47,971 nt of DNA from NCBI GenBank assembly GCA_938091115.1, contig CALKNI010000017.1, positions 1 to 47,971 of the forward strand, read 5' to 3'. Positions 36,542 through 45,597 of the stretch are shown piece by piece (the first letter of the stretch is position 1; every line of letters starts with the position of its first letter). The translations under genes and the position numbers were made by a program. This DNA comes from an uncultured Pirellulaceae bacterium (GTDB lineage: Bacteria > Planctomycetota > Planctomycetia > Pirellulales > Pirellulaceae). The notes beneath the pieces were generated by a model. That model did no database searches, was not told where the DNA came from, and saw only the letters and a list, made by a program, of their open reading frames with translations.

Positions 36542-38092
36542 ATGAATTCTGACGATTTTTCGGTTCGAGCGTTAGGTATCCTTAAAGAGCTGGGAGCTGT
36601 ACTGCCTTTACAGTCGGTTGCGATCGGTGAAAACTGGGAGACTGGTAAGGGAGAAGTCGTCGATGTAATTTCACCTATTGATGGGAGCTCAACGGGTGTA
36701 ATTCAGTATTGTTCTGCGGAAAAGTTGGACGATGCAGTCTCTGCGGCGACCGAAGCATTTCATGCGTGGCGAATCGTGCCGGCGCCGATACGCGGACAAT
36801 TGGTTCGTGAAATCGGTAACGAATTGCGAGCCAATAAGGATCAATTGGCATACCTGGTCACTGTCGACTGTGGCAAAATTTATCAAGAGGCTCTCGGCGA
36901 AGTCCAGGAGATGATTGATATCTGTGATTTTGCAGTCGGCTTGAGTCGTCAACTTTACGGGCTGACGATCGCGAGTGAACGACCAATGCACCGTTTAACT
37001 GAACAGTGGCATCCGTTGGGACCAATTGGCGTGATCAGTGCCTTTAATTTTCCAGTCGCGGTTTGGGCTTGGAATTCGATGTTGGCGCTGGTCTGTGGCG
37101 ACCCCGTTTTGTGGAAACCTTCCGAGAAAACTCCATTGACTGCGATTGGTTGTCATTTAATTGCGATGAAAGTGATTGCGGCATTTGAAGACGCTCCCAA
37201 TAACTTAATTCAGCTATTGATTGGAGGAAGCGACGTTGGAGAAGCGATTGCCGCTCATCCGGGATTGCCGTTAATTTCTGCAACAGGTTCATCGGCGATG
37301 GGGAAATCAGTTGCGGCTTCTGTGGGGGCAAGGCTGGGCCGGCCTCTTTTAGAATTGGGGGGAAACAATGCGGCGATTGTTGCTCCCTCAGCTGATCTCG
37401 CGCTTGCGGTGCGAGGCATTGTTTTCTCAGCTGTGGGGACCTGTGGGCAGCGGTGCACTTCTCTTCGGCGGTTAATTGTTCACAACTCAATCGCAGACGA
37501 GTTGGTTCAGAAATTGATTGCTGCATACGATCAGCTGTCGATTGGTAATCCGTTGGAGCCTGCGACATTGATCGGCCCCTTAATTGATGAAAACGCGGCG
37601 GAGAAAATGCAGGCGGCTCTCGATGCGGCCCTCGCCGAGGGTGGTTTAGTCCATGGCGGCGAGCGACTGGTCAATGAGAGTGGGCACGGGGTTTACGTCA
37701 AACCGGCACTCGTCGAAATTTCGGCAGATGCTTTGATCATCAAAAAAGAAACGTTTGCTCCTATTACCTACGTGATCCGCTACAGTGAACTATCGGAAGC
37801 GATTGAAATTCAAAACAGTGTTCAGCAGGGGCTTTCCAGTTCGATATTCACCAGTGATGTGCGTGAAGCGGAGCTGTTTTGTTCGCCGGCAGGTTCTGAT
37901 TGCGGGATTGCCAACGTCAATATAGGTACCAGCGGGGCCGAGATTGGCGGTGCTTTTGGAGGCGAAAAGGAGACAGGTGGAGGGCGTGAATCAGGTTCGG
38001 ACGCGTGGAAGTCGTACATGAGGCGTGCAACTAACACAATCAATTACTCAACAGAATTACCACTAGCTCAGGGGATCAAGTTCGATCTCTAA
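36542..38092 (+). CDS. amaB: ALDH7-type aldehyde dehydrogenase (aminoadipate-semialdehyde dehydrogenase-like)
   Basis: 516 residues, NAD(P)+-dependent aldehyde dehydrogenase. The catalytic Cys is in FSAVGTCGQRCTSLRR and the Glu in LELGGNNAAIVAPSADL; the coenzyme motif ISATGSSAMGKSVAA and KPSEKTPLTAI are standard. NVNIGTSGAEIGGAFGGEKETGGGRESGSDAWKSYMRR is diagnostic of ALDH7 (antiquitin) enzymes, which oxidise alpha-aminoadipic semialdehyde in lysine/pipecolate breakdown. ATG 36542 is chosen; a GTG at 36530 is four codons upstream. No other lysine-catabolism gene is nearby. Other semialdehydes are possible substrates. Confidence 0.87.
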   Translation: MNSDDFSVRALGILKELGAVLPLQSVAIGENWETGKGEVVDVISPIDGSSTGVIQYCSAEKLDDAVSAATEAFHAWRIVPAPIRGQLVREIGNELRANKDQLAYLVTVDCGKIYQEALGEVQEMIDICDFAVGLSRQLYGLTIASERPMHRLTEQWHPLGPIGVISAFNFPVAVWAWNSMLALVCGDPVLWKPSEKTPLTAIGCHLIAMKVIAAFEDAPNNLIQLLIGGSDVGEAIAAHPGLPLISATGSSAMGKSVAASVGARLGRPLLELGGNNAAIVAPSADLALAVRGIVFSAVGTCGQRCTSLRRLIVHNSIADELVQKLIAAYDQLSIGNPLEPATLIGPLIDENAAEKMQAALDAALAEGGLVHGGERLVNESGHGVYVKPALVEISADALIIKKETFAPITYVIRYSELSEAIEIQNSVQQGLSSSIFTSDVREAELFCSPAGSDCGIANVNIGTSGAEIGGAFGGEKETGGGRESGSDAWKSYMRRATNTINYSTELPLAQGIKFDL

Positions 38093-38132
38093 TTATTCTG
38101 TGGCAGTCGAAACTCGTTTGCCGAGCTCCGAT

Positions 38133-39137
38133 TCAGATTGCCTTGCGATTTAAAGCCGAGTTGTTGGGGCCGACTAAATTTCTGACGATGCCGACTTTTT
38201 GTAGTGCGGCCAGGCTCAGGTAAGTCAAATCGATTTCCCACCAACGATGACCGTGCCGGGCGGAACGGGGATCCGCATGATGGTTGTTGTGCCAACCTTC
38301 GCCGTTTGTCAATAAAGCAAATAACCAATTATTTCGGCTGTCTTCACGAGTTTCGTAATTTCGATACCCCCACATGTGAGCGGCAGAGTTAATTGCCCAG
38401 GTTACATGCCAGGTGTAGACCGTTCGCATGATCACGGTCCAGAAGAAGAATTGGGCGGTGAATCGAGTCACATTTTCGGGAGCAAAGACAAACGCCAAAC
38501 CGAAACCAACGCCAAGTAGAATAAGTGCATGAGCCACATAAACCCAGACCCAATTAAATCCTCGCTGGAGCCACATGTAGTATCTGTCTCGAATTAGATC
38601 GCGGACATATTTGTCGTAGGCCGACGCAGTGCTTAAATCGGTGTTGTCAACAAACATCCATCCCATGTGTGACCAGTAACCACTAACGTTGGGAGTGTGT
38701 GGGTCGGGTTGGTGGTCGGAATGCTGATGATGAACGCGATGAACGAGAACCCAGCGGGCTGGTGAATCTTGAAAACTGCAGACGCCCAGAGTCGCCAAAG
38801 TGTACTCGAACCATTTGGGGCAATCGAATCCTCGATGGGTGAGTAGGCGATGATAGCCAGCGCCGATTCCCATGGACGTAAAAATGTAATTCCCAATGGG
38901 AAGAAAAAGGAGACCCCACCAAGAGAAGAAATAAGGGATAAACGCGAGTGGAATTAAAAGATGAAAAACGGTGACTGGAATGATATAAGACCAAAGCACT
39001 TTACTGTTCGCCTTGACTCCTTCTGGCTTAGGAATCCGCGACTGGTCAGACTTTTCTGTTTCAACGTGTATGTCTTTTGCGATCGCGTCTGTATCGGCAG
39101 AGTTGTCTTTTTGTTCGGGTGGAGTTTCAGTAGCCAT
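38133..39137 (-). CDS. Delta-9-type membrane fatty-acid desaturase
   Basis: 334 residues. It introduces a cis double bond into acyl chains using a di-iron centre. The three histidine boxes are HRLLTHR (about 101-107), HRVHHQHSD (about 138-146) and HNNHHADP (about 281-288). Membrane helices lie near residues 48-88 and 200-245. The N-terminus is hydrophilic and charged (about 45 residues, Glu/Asp/Lys-rich). ATG 39137 is preferred over 39185, which would add 16 residues without similarity. It converges with the aldehyde dehydrogenase gene 40 bases away. Acyl-CoA and acyl-lipid substrates cannot be told apart here. Confidence 0.92.
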   Translation of the reverse strand: MATETPPEQKDNSADTDAIAKDIHVETEKSDQSRIPKPEGVKANSKVLWSYIIPVTVFHLLIPLAFIPYFFSWWGLLFLPIGNYIFTSMGIGAGYHRLLTHRGFDCPKWFEYTLATLGVCSFQDSPARWVLVHRVHHQHSDHQPDPHTPNVSGYWSHMGWMFVDNTDLSTASAYDKYVRDLIRDRYYMWLQRGFNWVWVYVAHALILLGVGFGLAFVFAPENVTRFTAQFFFWTVIMRTVYTWHVTWAINSAAHMWGYRNYETREDSRNNWLFALLTNGEGWHNNHHADPRSARHGHRWWEIDLTYLSLAALQKVGIVRNLVGPNNSALNRKAI

Positions 39138-39453
39138 GGCTTCTTTATTCAAATCATAGGGGAGCGTAGCGAGACTGCGAGTCAAAGTGAATGACCTGAT
39201 TGCTTCTTAGTTTAGTCTTGTGCAGTCGCTGGCGAAAGTTCACTTGTTCAAGTCATGGAAACTAACTTGCGATCAATCGATCATTGGACGGGCAACTGTT
39301 TTATTTATGAAAGATTAACTGAACGTTTTGTGGGATATAATCCGGTCCCAAGCCTCCTGCGGGTGTGATTGAAGGAAATCGTTCACTGTCTGACGAAAGA
39401 GGCGGTCAGCTTTAACAGTCTACGGAACATTTGGAATTCAAAAATTTCTGAGT
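39138..39453. other. Intergenic region upstream of the desaturase
   Basis: 316 bases without a supported gene. A plus-strand TATAAT (39336-39341) has no matching -35 and no gene downstream on that strand before 40671, so I do not call a promoter. Confidence 0.35.
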
Positions 39454-40161
39454 TTACTTTACTTGGAGGGATTGGCTACTATCACTCACCTGGGCCTGTG
39501 GTGGCTCTGTTTCTTCGAGGGCTTCAACTCCGGCAAGGCTTTGCAGTTTGGCTACATCAAATTGATTCTCGAGAGAAAGCAAGTCTTTCGTTTGACCAGG
39601 CTCTAATTCAAGCATAAGGCCGGAAATTCGCCAACCATCTAGATGTTTGTGGAGCTGCCAGGTGACTTCCATTTCGTAAGGCTCGCCATCGATATTGTCG
39701 ACGACATAGGTGTCGACATGGGCGAGTTTTTGTTTATTGGTTGCATACCGGACTTCACCGGTTCGATAGGTTGAGGACGGCCCGCCCATCGGTTCAAGTT
39801 TTAGACCAGCTTTGGTCGTTGCCGTAAGTGCTGTCCGGGTCAATAAATTTTCAGCAGCGATTCGATTACCGGACTGAAGTAGATCTAAGAACTGTTGGCA
39901 AACTTCAGAGGGTGTCGATTTGGAGGTGATTTCTTTAGCAATTTCCTGAGCAGGCGATGACAACTCAGTTGTGTTCTCAACCAGTACGGTATTTGTTTCG
40001 TTAGAAACAGGTAGATCCTTTACATCGACGGTGGTTTCGCTTGACGGTTCAGTTGCAAGTTGAGCGGATTTCTCTTCCATGCAACCAGACAAAGACAGCA
40101 AACTAATTGCAACAATTGTGGTGAGTCCGTTGAAACTATATCGACCAAGATAACGCGGCAT
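39454..40161 (-). CDS. Lipoprotein of unknown function
   Basis: 235 residues. Signal peptide with lipobox LLSLSGC (Cys near residue 27), then a Glu/Thr/Ser/Val-rich, low-complexity linker (about 28-85). A globular domain follows (about 86-205: VCQQFLDLLQSGNRIAAENLLT ... YEMEVTWQLHKHLDGWRISGLML). The helix-then-strand order and the final W-R-I-S-G strand resemble NTF2-like lipoprotein domains. The C-terminus is Gln/Ser-rich. GGAAGGAT lies six bases before ATG 40161, which settles the start against 40200. No named family is assigned. Confidence 0.75.
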   Translation of the reverse strand: MPRYLGRYSFNGLTTIVAISLLSLSGCMEEKSAQLATEPSSETTVDVKDLPVSNETNTVLVENTTELSSPAQEIAKEITSKSTPSEVCQQFLDLLQSGNRIAAENLLTRTALTATTKAGLKLEPMGGPSSTYRTGEVRYATNKQKLAHVDTYVVDNIDGEPYEMEVTWQLHKHLDGWRISGLMLELEPGQTKDLLSLENQFDVAKLQSLAGVEALEETEPPQAQVSDSSQSLQVK

Positions 40162-40200
40162 TATCAAATCCTTCCGTGGATGTTGGCAATCGGAAAACAA

Positions 40201-40670
40201 ATCCGAAAGACTGAATCAGTCAATAGTTTGCACTTATTGGGGGGATCGGGTCAATATGAATTTATAATCCAGTAGCCGTAGACTTGGCGGGTTGAGATTT
40301 AGTTACATTACTTCGGCTTGAAATGCTATCATTTTCGTTGGTTGGAGTTGATGGGATCCTATCTGGAGTTTCCGACGAGCAGACGTGAAATCGTAATGCG
40401 GCTGCATGAGCTTGTTTGGGGCATGACTTTCTCGTAAATCAGCCATGGACTACTTTTAGAGTCTTGGATCGTTTAAAAGATTTTCCGAGATTCGGTTTCA
40501 TTTGCACCAGTTTCGAGATGGAGTCGCTGACATAGGTCGGTCTGACTTAGGCCAGCTTAAGTCGGCCGTAGCAACAATTGGCGTTTTAAGTGTGTTAAGG
40601 TTCTGTTAATCTTCGCAACTGAACTAAGGCAAATTACAATGCTATTTCGTTGTTCCGATTGGAATTCTGA
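40201..40670. other. Divergent intergenic region
   Basis: 470 bases between two outward-facing lipoprotein genes. No supported open frame. Promoters for both genes must lie here; none has convincing hexamers. AT-rich just before 40671. Confidence 0.4.
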
Positions 40671-41546
40671 GTGTTAACGCGTTCCTACATTGTTCCATTG
40701 GTTGTGCGATGGCTGTTGGCGATCTGTTGTACTGTGATCGGTGGTTGCGCAATGCAGAAGGGGCGAGACTCGTTGCCAACCAAGCAGCAGTTAGTTGTGG
40801 ATCAATTGGTTGTGCATTCTAATTTCCATCTTCCTAAAAATCATCGATTGATACGGGAATTGACATCGCGGCGAAATGAGATCTCGAAAATTCTCGATAT
40901 CCCGACTTCCGATGAGTCGATTCATGTTTTCTTGTTTGATGATGAAACCCATTTTCAAGCGTTTATGGAACGGGCGCATCCAGAATTTCCTGGGAGACGA
41001 GCTTTTTTTGTGAAAAGCGATAACAGTCTCAATGTGTACGCCTATTGGGGGCCACGAGTGGGGGATGATTTGCGTCATGAAGTAACCCACGGCTATCTTA
41101 ATTCGGTTGTTCCCAACCTGCCAATTTGGCTCGATGAAGGCCTGGCTGAGTTTTTTGAAATTAAGCGAGGTAAACAAGGGCTCAACGGCCCCCACATTTA
41201 CAGTTTATCTAATCGCCTCCGACGCTCTGATTGGCGACCTGATCTGGTTAGGTTGGAAAAATTGCGTGATGCGGTCGAATTAAATCAGATGGATTATGCT
41301 GAGTCATGGTTGTGGGTCCATTTTCTTTTAAGCGGTGGCGAGGAAACTCAAAAGCTTCTCCAGAATCAGATGAAACAATTAATGCGTTTGGGTGTTGCCG
41401 ATTCGATGGCCGAAGCGGTCGCGGATTTGATCCCCGATAGCGAGTCAAAGTTGATTGCACATTTGAAGCTGCTTGAAGGTAAATCGAGCTTGCCTAGGGT
41501 GAGTCGTCCCATAGACCTAGTCGGGCCCTCGAGAGACACCTATTGA
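40671..41546 (+). CDS. Gluzincin-like putative metallopeptidase lipoprotein
   Basis: 291 residues. A hydrophobic signal with lipobox VIGGC (Cys near residue 26) suggests a lipid anchor. The zinc motif HEVTH (about residues 138-142, H-E-x-x-H) and the downstream WLDEGLAEFFE (about 156-166), whose Glu would be the third ligand, define a gluzincin-type peptidase of the DUF1570 / peptidase-MA-like kind. Upstream, IHVFLFDDETHFQAFM is the strand-helix typical of that group. Start is GTG 40671 with GGA upstream. The C-terminal 50 residues are unordered. Peptidase activity is inferred from the motif only. Confidence 0.78.
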   Translation: MLTRSYIVPLVVRWLLAICCTVIGGCAMQKGRDSLPTKQQLVVDQLVVHSNFHLPKNHRLIRELTSRRNEISKILDIPTSDESIHVFLFDDETHFQAFMERAHPEFPGRRAFFVKSDNSLNVYAYWGPRVGDDLRHEVTHGYLNSVVPNLPIWLDEGLAEFFEIKRGKQGLNGPHIYSLSNRLRRSDWRPDLVRLEKLRDAVELNQMDYAESWLWVHFLLSGGEETQKLLQNQMKQLMRLGVADSMAEAVADLIPDSESKLIAHLKLLEGKSSLPRVSRPIDLVGPSRDTY

Positions 41547-41599
41547 AAGGCGATTTGACGCGCAACTAGAAAGATGTTTGCTCTTGGTGTTGCGTGTGG

Positions 41600-43678
41600 C
41601 TAGGGCAGCTCTTTTCTGATTCCAAATTTCTTGATTTTTCGATCGAGAGTCGAACGTTCGATACCGAGAATTACTGCAGCCTTGCTTTTATTCCAATGGG
41701 TTGCTTGAAGCGTGGCAGCGATATGACGTTGTTCAATCATTTCCAGCGATTCGGGTTGGTATTCCTGAACGATGGTACCCACGTCAAATTGGGACTCGCT
41801 GGCAGTCGAAAGATTAGTAAGGAGTAGTTCGTCGAGCTGAATGATTTCCCCTCGGGCGAGAACGACGGCTCGTTCAATGACGTTCTTTAATTCCCGTACA
41901 TTTCCAGGCCAGCGATAACGTTTCAGTTGATGCAGTGCCTGAGGAGAGAAGCCGTTTATTTTGCGTCCCGTTTCAAGGTTGTACTTTTGCAGGAAGTAAT
42001 CTGATAGCTCGATAATGTCCTCGGGGCGTCGGCGAAGTGGAGGAACGTCAATTTGCACCACGTGGAGTCGAAAGAAGAGGTCCTTCCGAAACTTGCCTCT
42101 TCGAACTTCTTCTTCAAGGTCGCGGTTGGTCGCTGCGATGACTCTTACATTCACTTTAATGGACTTGCTTCCACCGACGCGTTCAAATGGATGTCCTTCG
42201 AGTACTCGCAAAAACTTCGCCTGAATACTCGGACTCATTTCGCCGATCTCATCTAGCATTAATGTGCCTTTGTCGGCGGCCTCAAACTTTCCGGCTTTAC
42301 GATCAGTGGCTCCAGTGAAGGCACCTTTTTCGTGCCCAAAGAGTTCGCTTTCGAGCAAGGATTCAGAAAGCGCGGCGCAGTTCAGGCAAATGAATGGACT
42401 GTTGCGGCGGTCACTGGAGAAATGGACGGCTCGGGCGACGAGTTCTTTGCCAACCCCACTCTCACCGCGAACTAGAACGGTCGCTTTGCTCGGTGCAGCT
42501 TTTCCAACTTGTTCATGCACACGGAACATTGCGTTACTGCCGCCGACAATTTCGCTTTCAACACCTAGTTGATTCCGAAGTTGGTCTATTTGACTGCGGG
42601 TTTTAGAGAGGTCTTCGACTAGCTTTTGCTCTCGGTAACGAGTCCGAAGCGCCATGCCAACTGTTTCCGCAACTGCTAGGGTAAACTCAAGATCATTGGG
42701 ACGGAGCCCTTCCTGTATATTGGTTGAATACAAGTGAATCAAACCGATCGTTCGATTGTTCATCCTTATAGGGGCGGCGATGACGCTGGTGGCGTGAATG
42801 GTGCCCGCGCTGTCCCTTAAGCCGAGAGTACTGTCGTCCTGAATGTCGCGGGCAAGAATTGCTTCGCTGCCACGGAGACAAGTTTCTGCAAGGAACTGGG
42901 AGACACGCTGATATTCTGGGCGCGTGTCACTGCGCCAGGCAAGAATTTCGAGTTTGTTTGGATCGACGGTTGTGCGTCTTGCTTTGGGAACGAGTAATAC
43001 CGCGCCGGCATCGAGTTTCGTTTTTTCGTGTAGGCAGTCCAGAGCCATTCTGGCGATCGCGCGAGGCGTTGTTTCGTTGGCTAGATCGAAGGCGAGTCGG
43101 CACAAACGGGTGGCGTTTCTTGACGCTTTGGATCTGGCGTTTTCATTGGCCGGGCCTTCTTCCAGAGCTTCTGGATCCTCAGCTTGGAGGTAGCGTGTTT
43201 TTTGTCTTCGGTGGGTGATTTGAGTCGGTTCGGCCAGCTGGAGTTCTGCCATTGTGGCCTGTTCATCCGAGTCATGGATTTCGAGACCGGTAACTGTTTC
43301 GGAGCCAATCTCGACTCGAGAGAAGACCTTGCGGTTGTAGGCCGACGACAGGTCGGTAACAAAAGCCATTTGGGTACTGGCAATCCAGATGATTTCCTGA
43401 GGCTTTAAGACATAGTCACCAGTGACCCGTTCATTGCCAACAGCTGTTCCGTTTCGACTGTTGAGATCTCGAACTGTCCACTTTCCATCGGAACTAAATA
43501 TTTCCGCATGCTGACGACTTGCCTGGTCCTCTTTAATGACAATTTGGTTTGTCGGAGACCGACCGATTGTGACGGTTCTACCGGGCATTAATCGGAATAC
43601 GTCCGACCATTTTTTTCCATCGCGTATCACGAGATAGGCGATGTTTGATCCAGTTTTCGGTTTCTTAGGGCCAGCCAT
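41600..43678 (-). CDS. FHA-GAF sigma54-dependent transcriptional activator
   Basis: 692 residues. FHA domain (about 30-85: [16 protein letters not shown] ... ASRQHAEI ... [15 protein letters not shown]) reads phosphothreonine; GAF domain (about 190-345) binds a small ligand; the AAA+ domain (about 375-615) has Walker [13 protein letters not shown], the sigma54-contacting GAFTGA loop, Walker [12 protein letters not shown] and arginine finger region; the Fis-type helix-turn-helix is at 643-692 ([20 protein letters not shown]). It opens promoters bound by RNA polymerase-sigma54. The FHA domain couples it to Ser/Thr kinase signalling in place of a two-component receiver. ATG 43678. No sigma54 target promoter was identified here. 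Confidence 0.93.
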   Translation of the reverse strand: MAGPKKPKTGSNIAYLVIRDGKKWSDVFRLMPGRTVTIGRSPTNQIVIKEDQASRQHAEIFSSDGKWTVRDLNSRNGTAVGNERVTGDYVLKPQEIIWIASTQMAFVTDLSSAYNRKVFSRVEIGSETVTGLEIHDSDEQATMAELQLAEPTQITHRRQKTRYLQAEDPEALEEGPANENARSKASRNATRLCRLAFDLANETTPRAIARMALDCLHEKTKLDAGAVLLVPKARRTTVDPNKLEILAWRSDTRPEYQRVSQFLAETCLRGSEAILARDIQDDSTLGLRDSAGTIHATSVIAAPIRMNNRTIGLIHLYSTNIQEGLRPNDLEFTLAVAETVGMALRTRYREQKLVEDLSKTRSQIDQLRNQLGVESEIVGGSNAMFRVHEQVGKAAPSKATVLVRGESGVGKELVARAVHFSSDRRNSPFICLNCAALSESLLESELFGHEKGAFTGATDRKAGKFEAADKGTLMLDEIGEMSPSIQAKFLRVLEGHPFERVGGSKSIKVNVRVIAATNRDLEEEVRRGKFRKDLFFRLHVVQIDVPPLRRRPEDIIELSDYFLQKYNLETGRKINGFSPQALHQLKRYRWPGNVRELKNVIERAVVLARGEIIQLDELLLTNLSTASESQFDVGTIVQEYQPESLEMIEQRHIAATLQATHWNKSKAAVILGIERSTLDRKIKKFGIRKELP

Positions 43679-43754
43679 ATTCAGAAATTGAGTTTAAACC
43701 ATGGTTCTGGGGGATTTGGGGAGTGCAATCCGATATTTTGGGATATGATTGTGA

Positions 43755-43783
43755 GGGTAGATATTTGTTTTCCGTAGTATAAT
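43755..43783 (+). promoter_or_regulatory. Possible promoter for the DUF1598 gene
   Basis: A perfect TATAAT (43778-43783) lies 212 bases before ATG 43996; with a 17-base spacer the -35 would be the weak GGGTAG (43755-43760). It points toward the DUF1598 gene, away from the regulator. Confidence 0.35.
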
Positions 43784-43995
43784 CAATCCGAAAGACCGGT
43801 TTTTCTTGCCATCGGAGACAGCCCAAGTTAGTCTTAGAAGCAGTCTGAGTCTCACAACTGTTATCTTACTGCGATTCGACCAACATCCGCCAGTCTTTAT
43901 TAGAAGTTCTCGGGTGCGAGGTAAGAATGCTGAGCTACAAGTACGATATAAACCAAATACCAAGGGGCAAGGCCTTTTTTCTCAGGAGCTTAATC

Positions 43996-45432
43996 ATGTC
44001 GGCACGTTTCGCCAAAATCACCCTATTCGTCATTGCCGCGTTGTTGGTCATTCCAGCAGCTGCCAATGCACAGAATGCGAACAATGGTGGTAATAATGGA
44101 AACAACAACGGTGGTAACAACGGTGGTAACAACGGTGGTTTTAACGGTAACTTTGGTGGAGTTGTTGGTGGTATCAAAATTGATACCCGCGGCGTTTTTA
44201 CCGGTGAAAAGGCCAAGCTCGATAAAACTGCTCTCGCTCGAATCGAAGAAGGCTTGAAAGCGACGGACTCAAAAATCGCTGAAGCAACGCCACTTCGAAT
44301 GGTCTCCCTTCGCGGTTTAGAGAATGCAATAACCCGAGCCAAAGATGAAGGTCTTCCTTTGAGCAGCGAAATCAAATACATGGCTGGTTTGCAGCGTGTT
44401 GAATATGTGATCGCGTTAGAAGACAAGAGCGACATTATTATTGCCGGCCCAGGCGAAGGCTTCCGGTTAAATAAAGATGGTGTGGTGGTCGGTGAAAAAT
44501 CAGCAAACCCAGTAATTCATCTCGAAGATTTCCTCGTTGCGATGAGATCAGTTGAGAATGCACGCACGGGGCAGGGCGTTTCAGTTTCGATTGATCCAAC
44601 TGAAAATGGTATTCAGCAGTTACAAAACTTTTATGGCAAGTTGAAGCGATCGAACACGCCATTCCGTCCAGAGATGCAACCGTTGGTTGAAAAAGCGATG
44701 GGCGACCAGACAATTCGTCTGACCGGAGTTCCAGCTGACAGTCGTTTCTCTCAGGTTCTTGTTGCAGCTGACTATAAGATGAAGCGTTTGGGAATGGGAT
44801 TAGAACCGGCACCGATTAGCAATTTCCCAAGTTTCATGGAAATGGCTCAGAAAGCTAAGGTCAAAAACATGACTGCGGCTCCGCGATTTTGGATGGAGTG
44901 TAATTATGAGCCAGTTGCAAAGAATGCGGATGGAAGCATCTGGCAAATTCGAGGTAAAGGCGTGCGAACGCTGACCGAAGATTCTAAGTTTGATGGCGAT
45001 GGCAAGCGTAGTGGATCGAAAAAGCCGAACCGCTTCGCGGTTAAATGGGCCGAAATGATGACAGAGCGGTTTGATGAACTGTCATCTGCTGAGCCTGTTT
45101 TCCGCGACTTGCGAAATGTAATGGATCTCTCCATTGTTGCAGCGATCATCAGTCGGGAGCAATTGAGTGAAAAGGTTGGCCTGAAAACACCAGCGATTCT
45201 TGGGTTGACCAACGCTGCTGTCGTACCGAGCTACGCAATTCCAAAAGTTGTTCCTGCTCAATGCAGTTTTGTTAGAATTGCTCAAAGCTGGTTGGTTTCG
45301 GCTTCAGGCGGAATTCAACTGGATTCGTGGGGCATCGCTGCTAACACTGAGGTATTGCCAAACATGGACAGTATCGAAGCGGCGACTGCGACTCAGGGCG
45401 GCTCATGGTGGTGGAACGCAGCTTCCAACTAA
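43996..45432 (+). CDS. Exported DUF1598 protein, planctomycete-specific
   Basis: 478 residues. Signal peptide (MSARFAKITLFVIAALLVIPAAANA), then an Asn/Gly-rich tract (about residues 27-57) encoded by short tandem repeats, then a globular body. The body includes YMAGLQRVEYVIALEDKSDIIIAGPGEGF, EDFLVAMRSVENARTG and RFWMECNYEPVAKNADGSIWQIRGKGVRTLTED, a pattern I associate with DUF1598. ATG 43996 is fixed by AGGAG (43984-43988); the frame continues open to 43927 but that N-terminus is not a signal. A strong bidirectional terminator follows at 45487. Abundant envelope protein is a reasonable guess; function unknown. Confidence 0.8.
   Translation: MSARFAKITLFVIAALLVIPAAANAQNANNGGNNGNNNGGNNGGNNGGFNGNFGGVVGGIKIDTRGVFTGEKAKLDKTALARIEEGLKATDSKIAEATPLRMVSLRGLENAITRAKDEGLPLSSEIKYMAGLQRVEYVIALEDKSDIIIAGPGEGFRLNKDGVVVGEKSANPVIHLEDFLVAMRSVENARTGQGVSVSIDPTENGIQQLQNFYGKLKRSNTPFRPEMQPLVEKAMGDQTIRLTGVPADSRFSQVLVAADYKMKRLGMGLEPAPISNFPSFMEMAQKAKVKNMTAAPRFWMECNYEPVAKNADGSIWQIRGKGVRTLTEDSKFDGDGKRSGSKKPNRFAVKWAEMMTERFDELSSAEPVFRDLRNVMDLSIVAAIISREQLSEKVGLKTPAILGLTNAAVVPSYAIPKVVPAQCSFVRIAQSWLVSASGGIQLDSWGIAANTEVLPNMDSIEAATATQGGSWWWNAASN
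44104..44139 (+). repeat. Three perfect 12-base tandem repeats
   Basis: AACAACGGTGGT occurs three times in perfect head-to-tail order (44104, 44116, 44128), encoding NNGG units, with degenerate copies on both sides (about 44075-44163). Slippage here could change linker length without breaking the frame because the unit is a multiple of three. Confidence 0.85.
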
Positions 45433-45486
45433 GAGCTCATGTCTGTGCAACCTTGAAATTGGTTGAGTCAGACATTTACAAACAGT

Positions 45487-45523
45487 AAAAAAAAAGCCAG
45501 ACTTTACGGTCTGGCTTTTTTTT
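45487..45523 (+). terminator. Bidirectional rho-independent terminator
   Basis: GCCAGAC (45496-45502) pairs with GTCTGGC (45509-45515) around a six-base loop, with nine A's before and eight T's after (extending the stem by A-T pairs). It terminates the DUF1598 gene and shows that the mnmH coding region begins further downstream. Confidence 0.9.
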
Positions 45524-45597
45524 GTTGCGTTCTATTTACAGTTGCGGTCGGGCCGACTCCGACGCTTCAACCAAGTTCGTTAACCCGTGGGTCTCGA

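Noticed and set aside
39313-39341. Plus-strand TATAAT in the desaturase upstream gap
   Set aside because: No acceptable -35 and no plus-strand gene for more than 1.3 kb downstream.
40671-41546. Reading the gluzincin-like gene as an inactive remnant
   Set aside because: HEVTH and the downstream Glu motif are both intact, and the frame is full length with an export signal.
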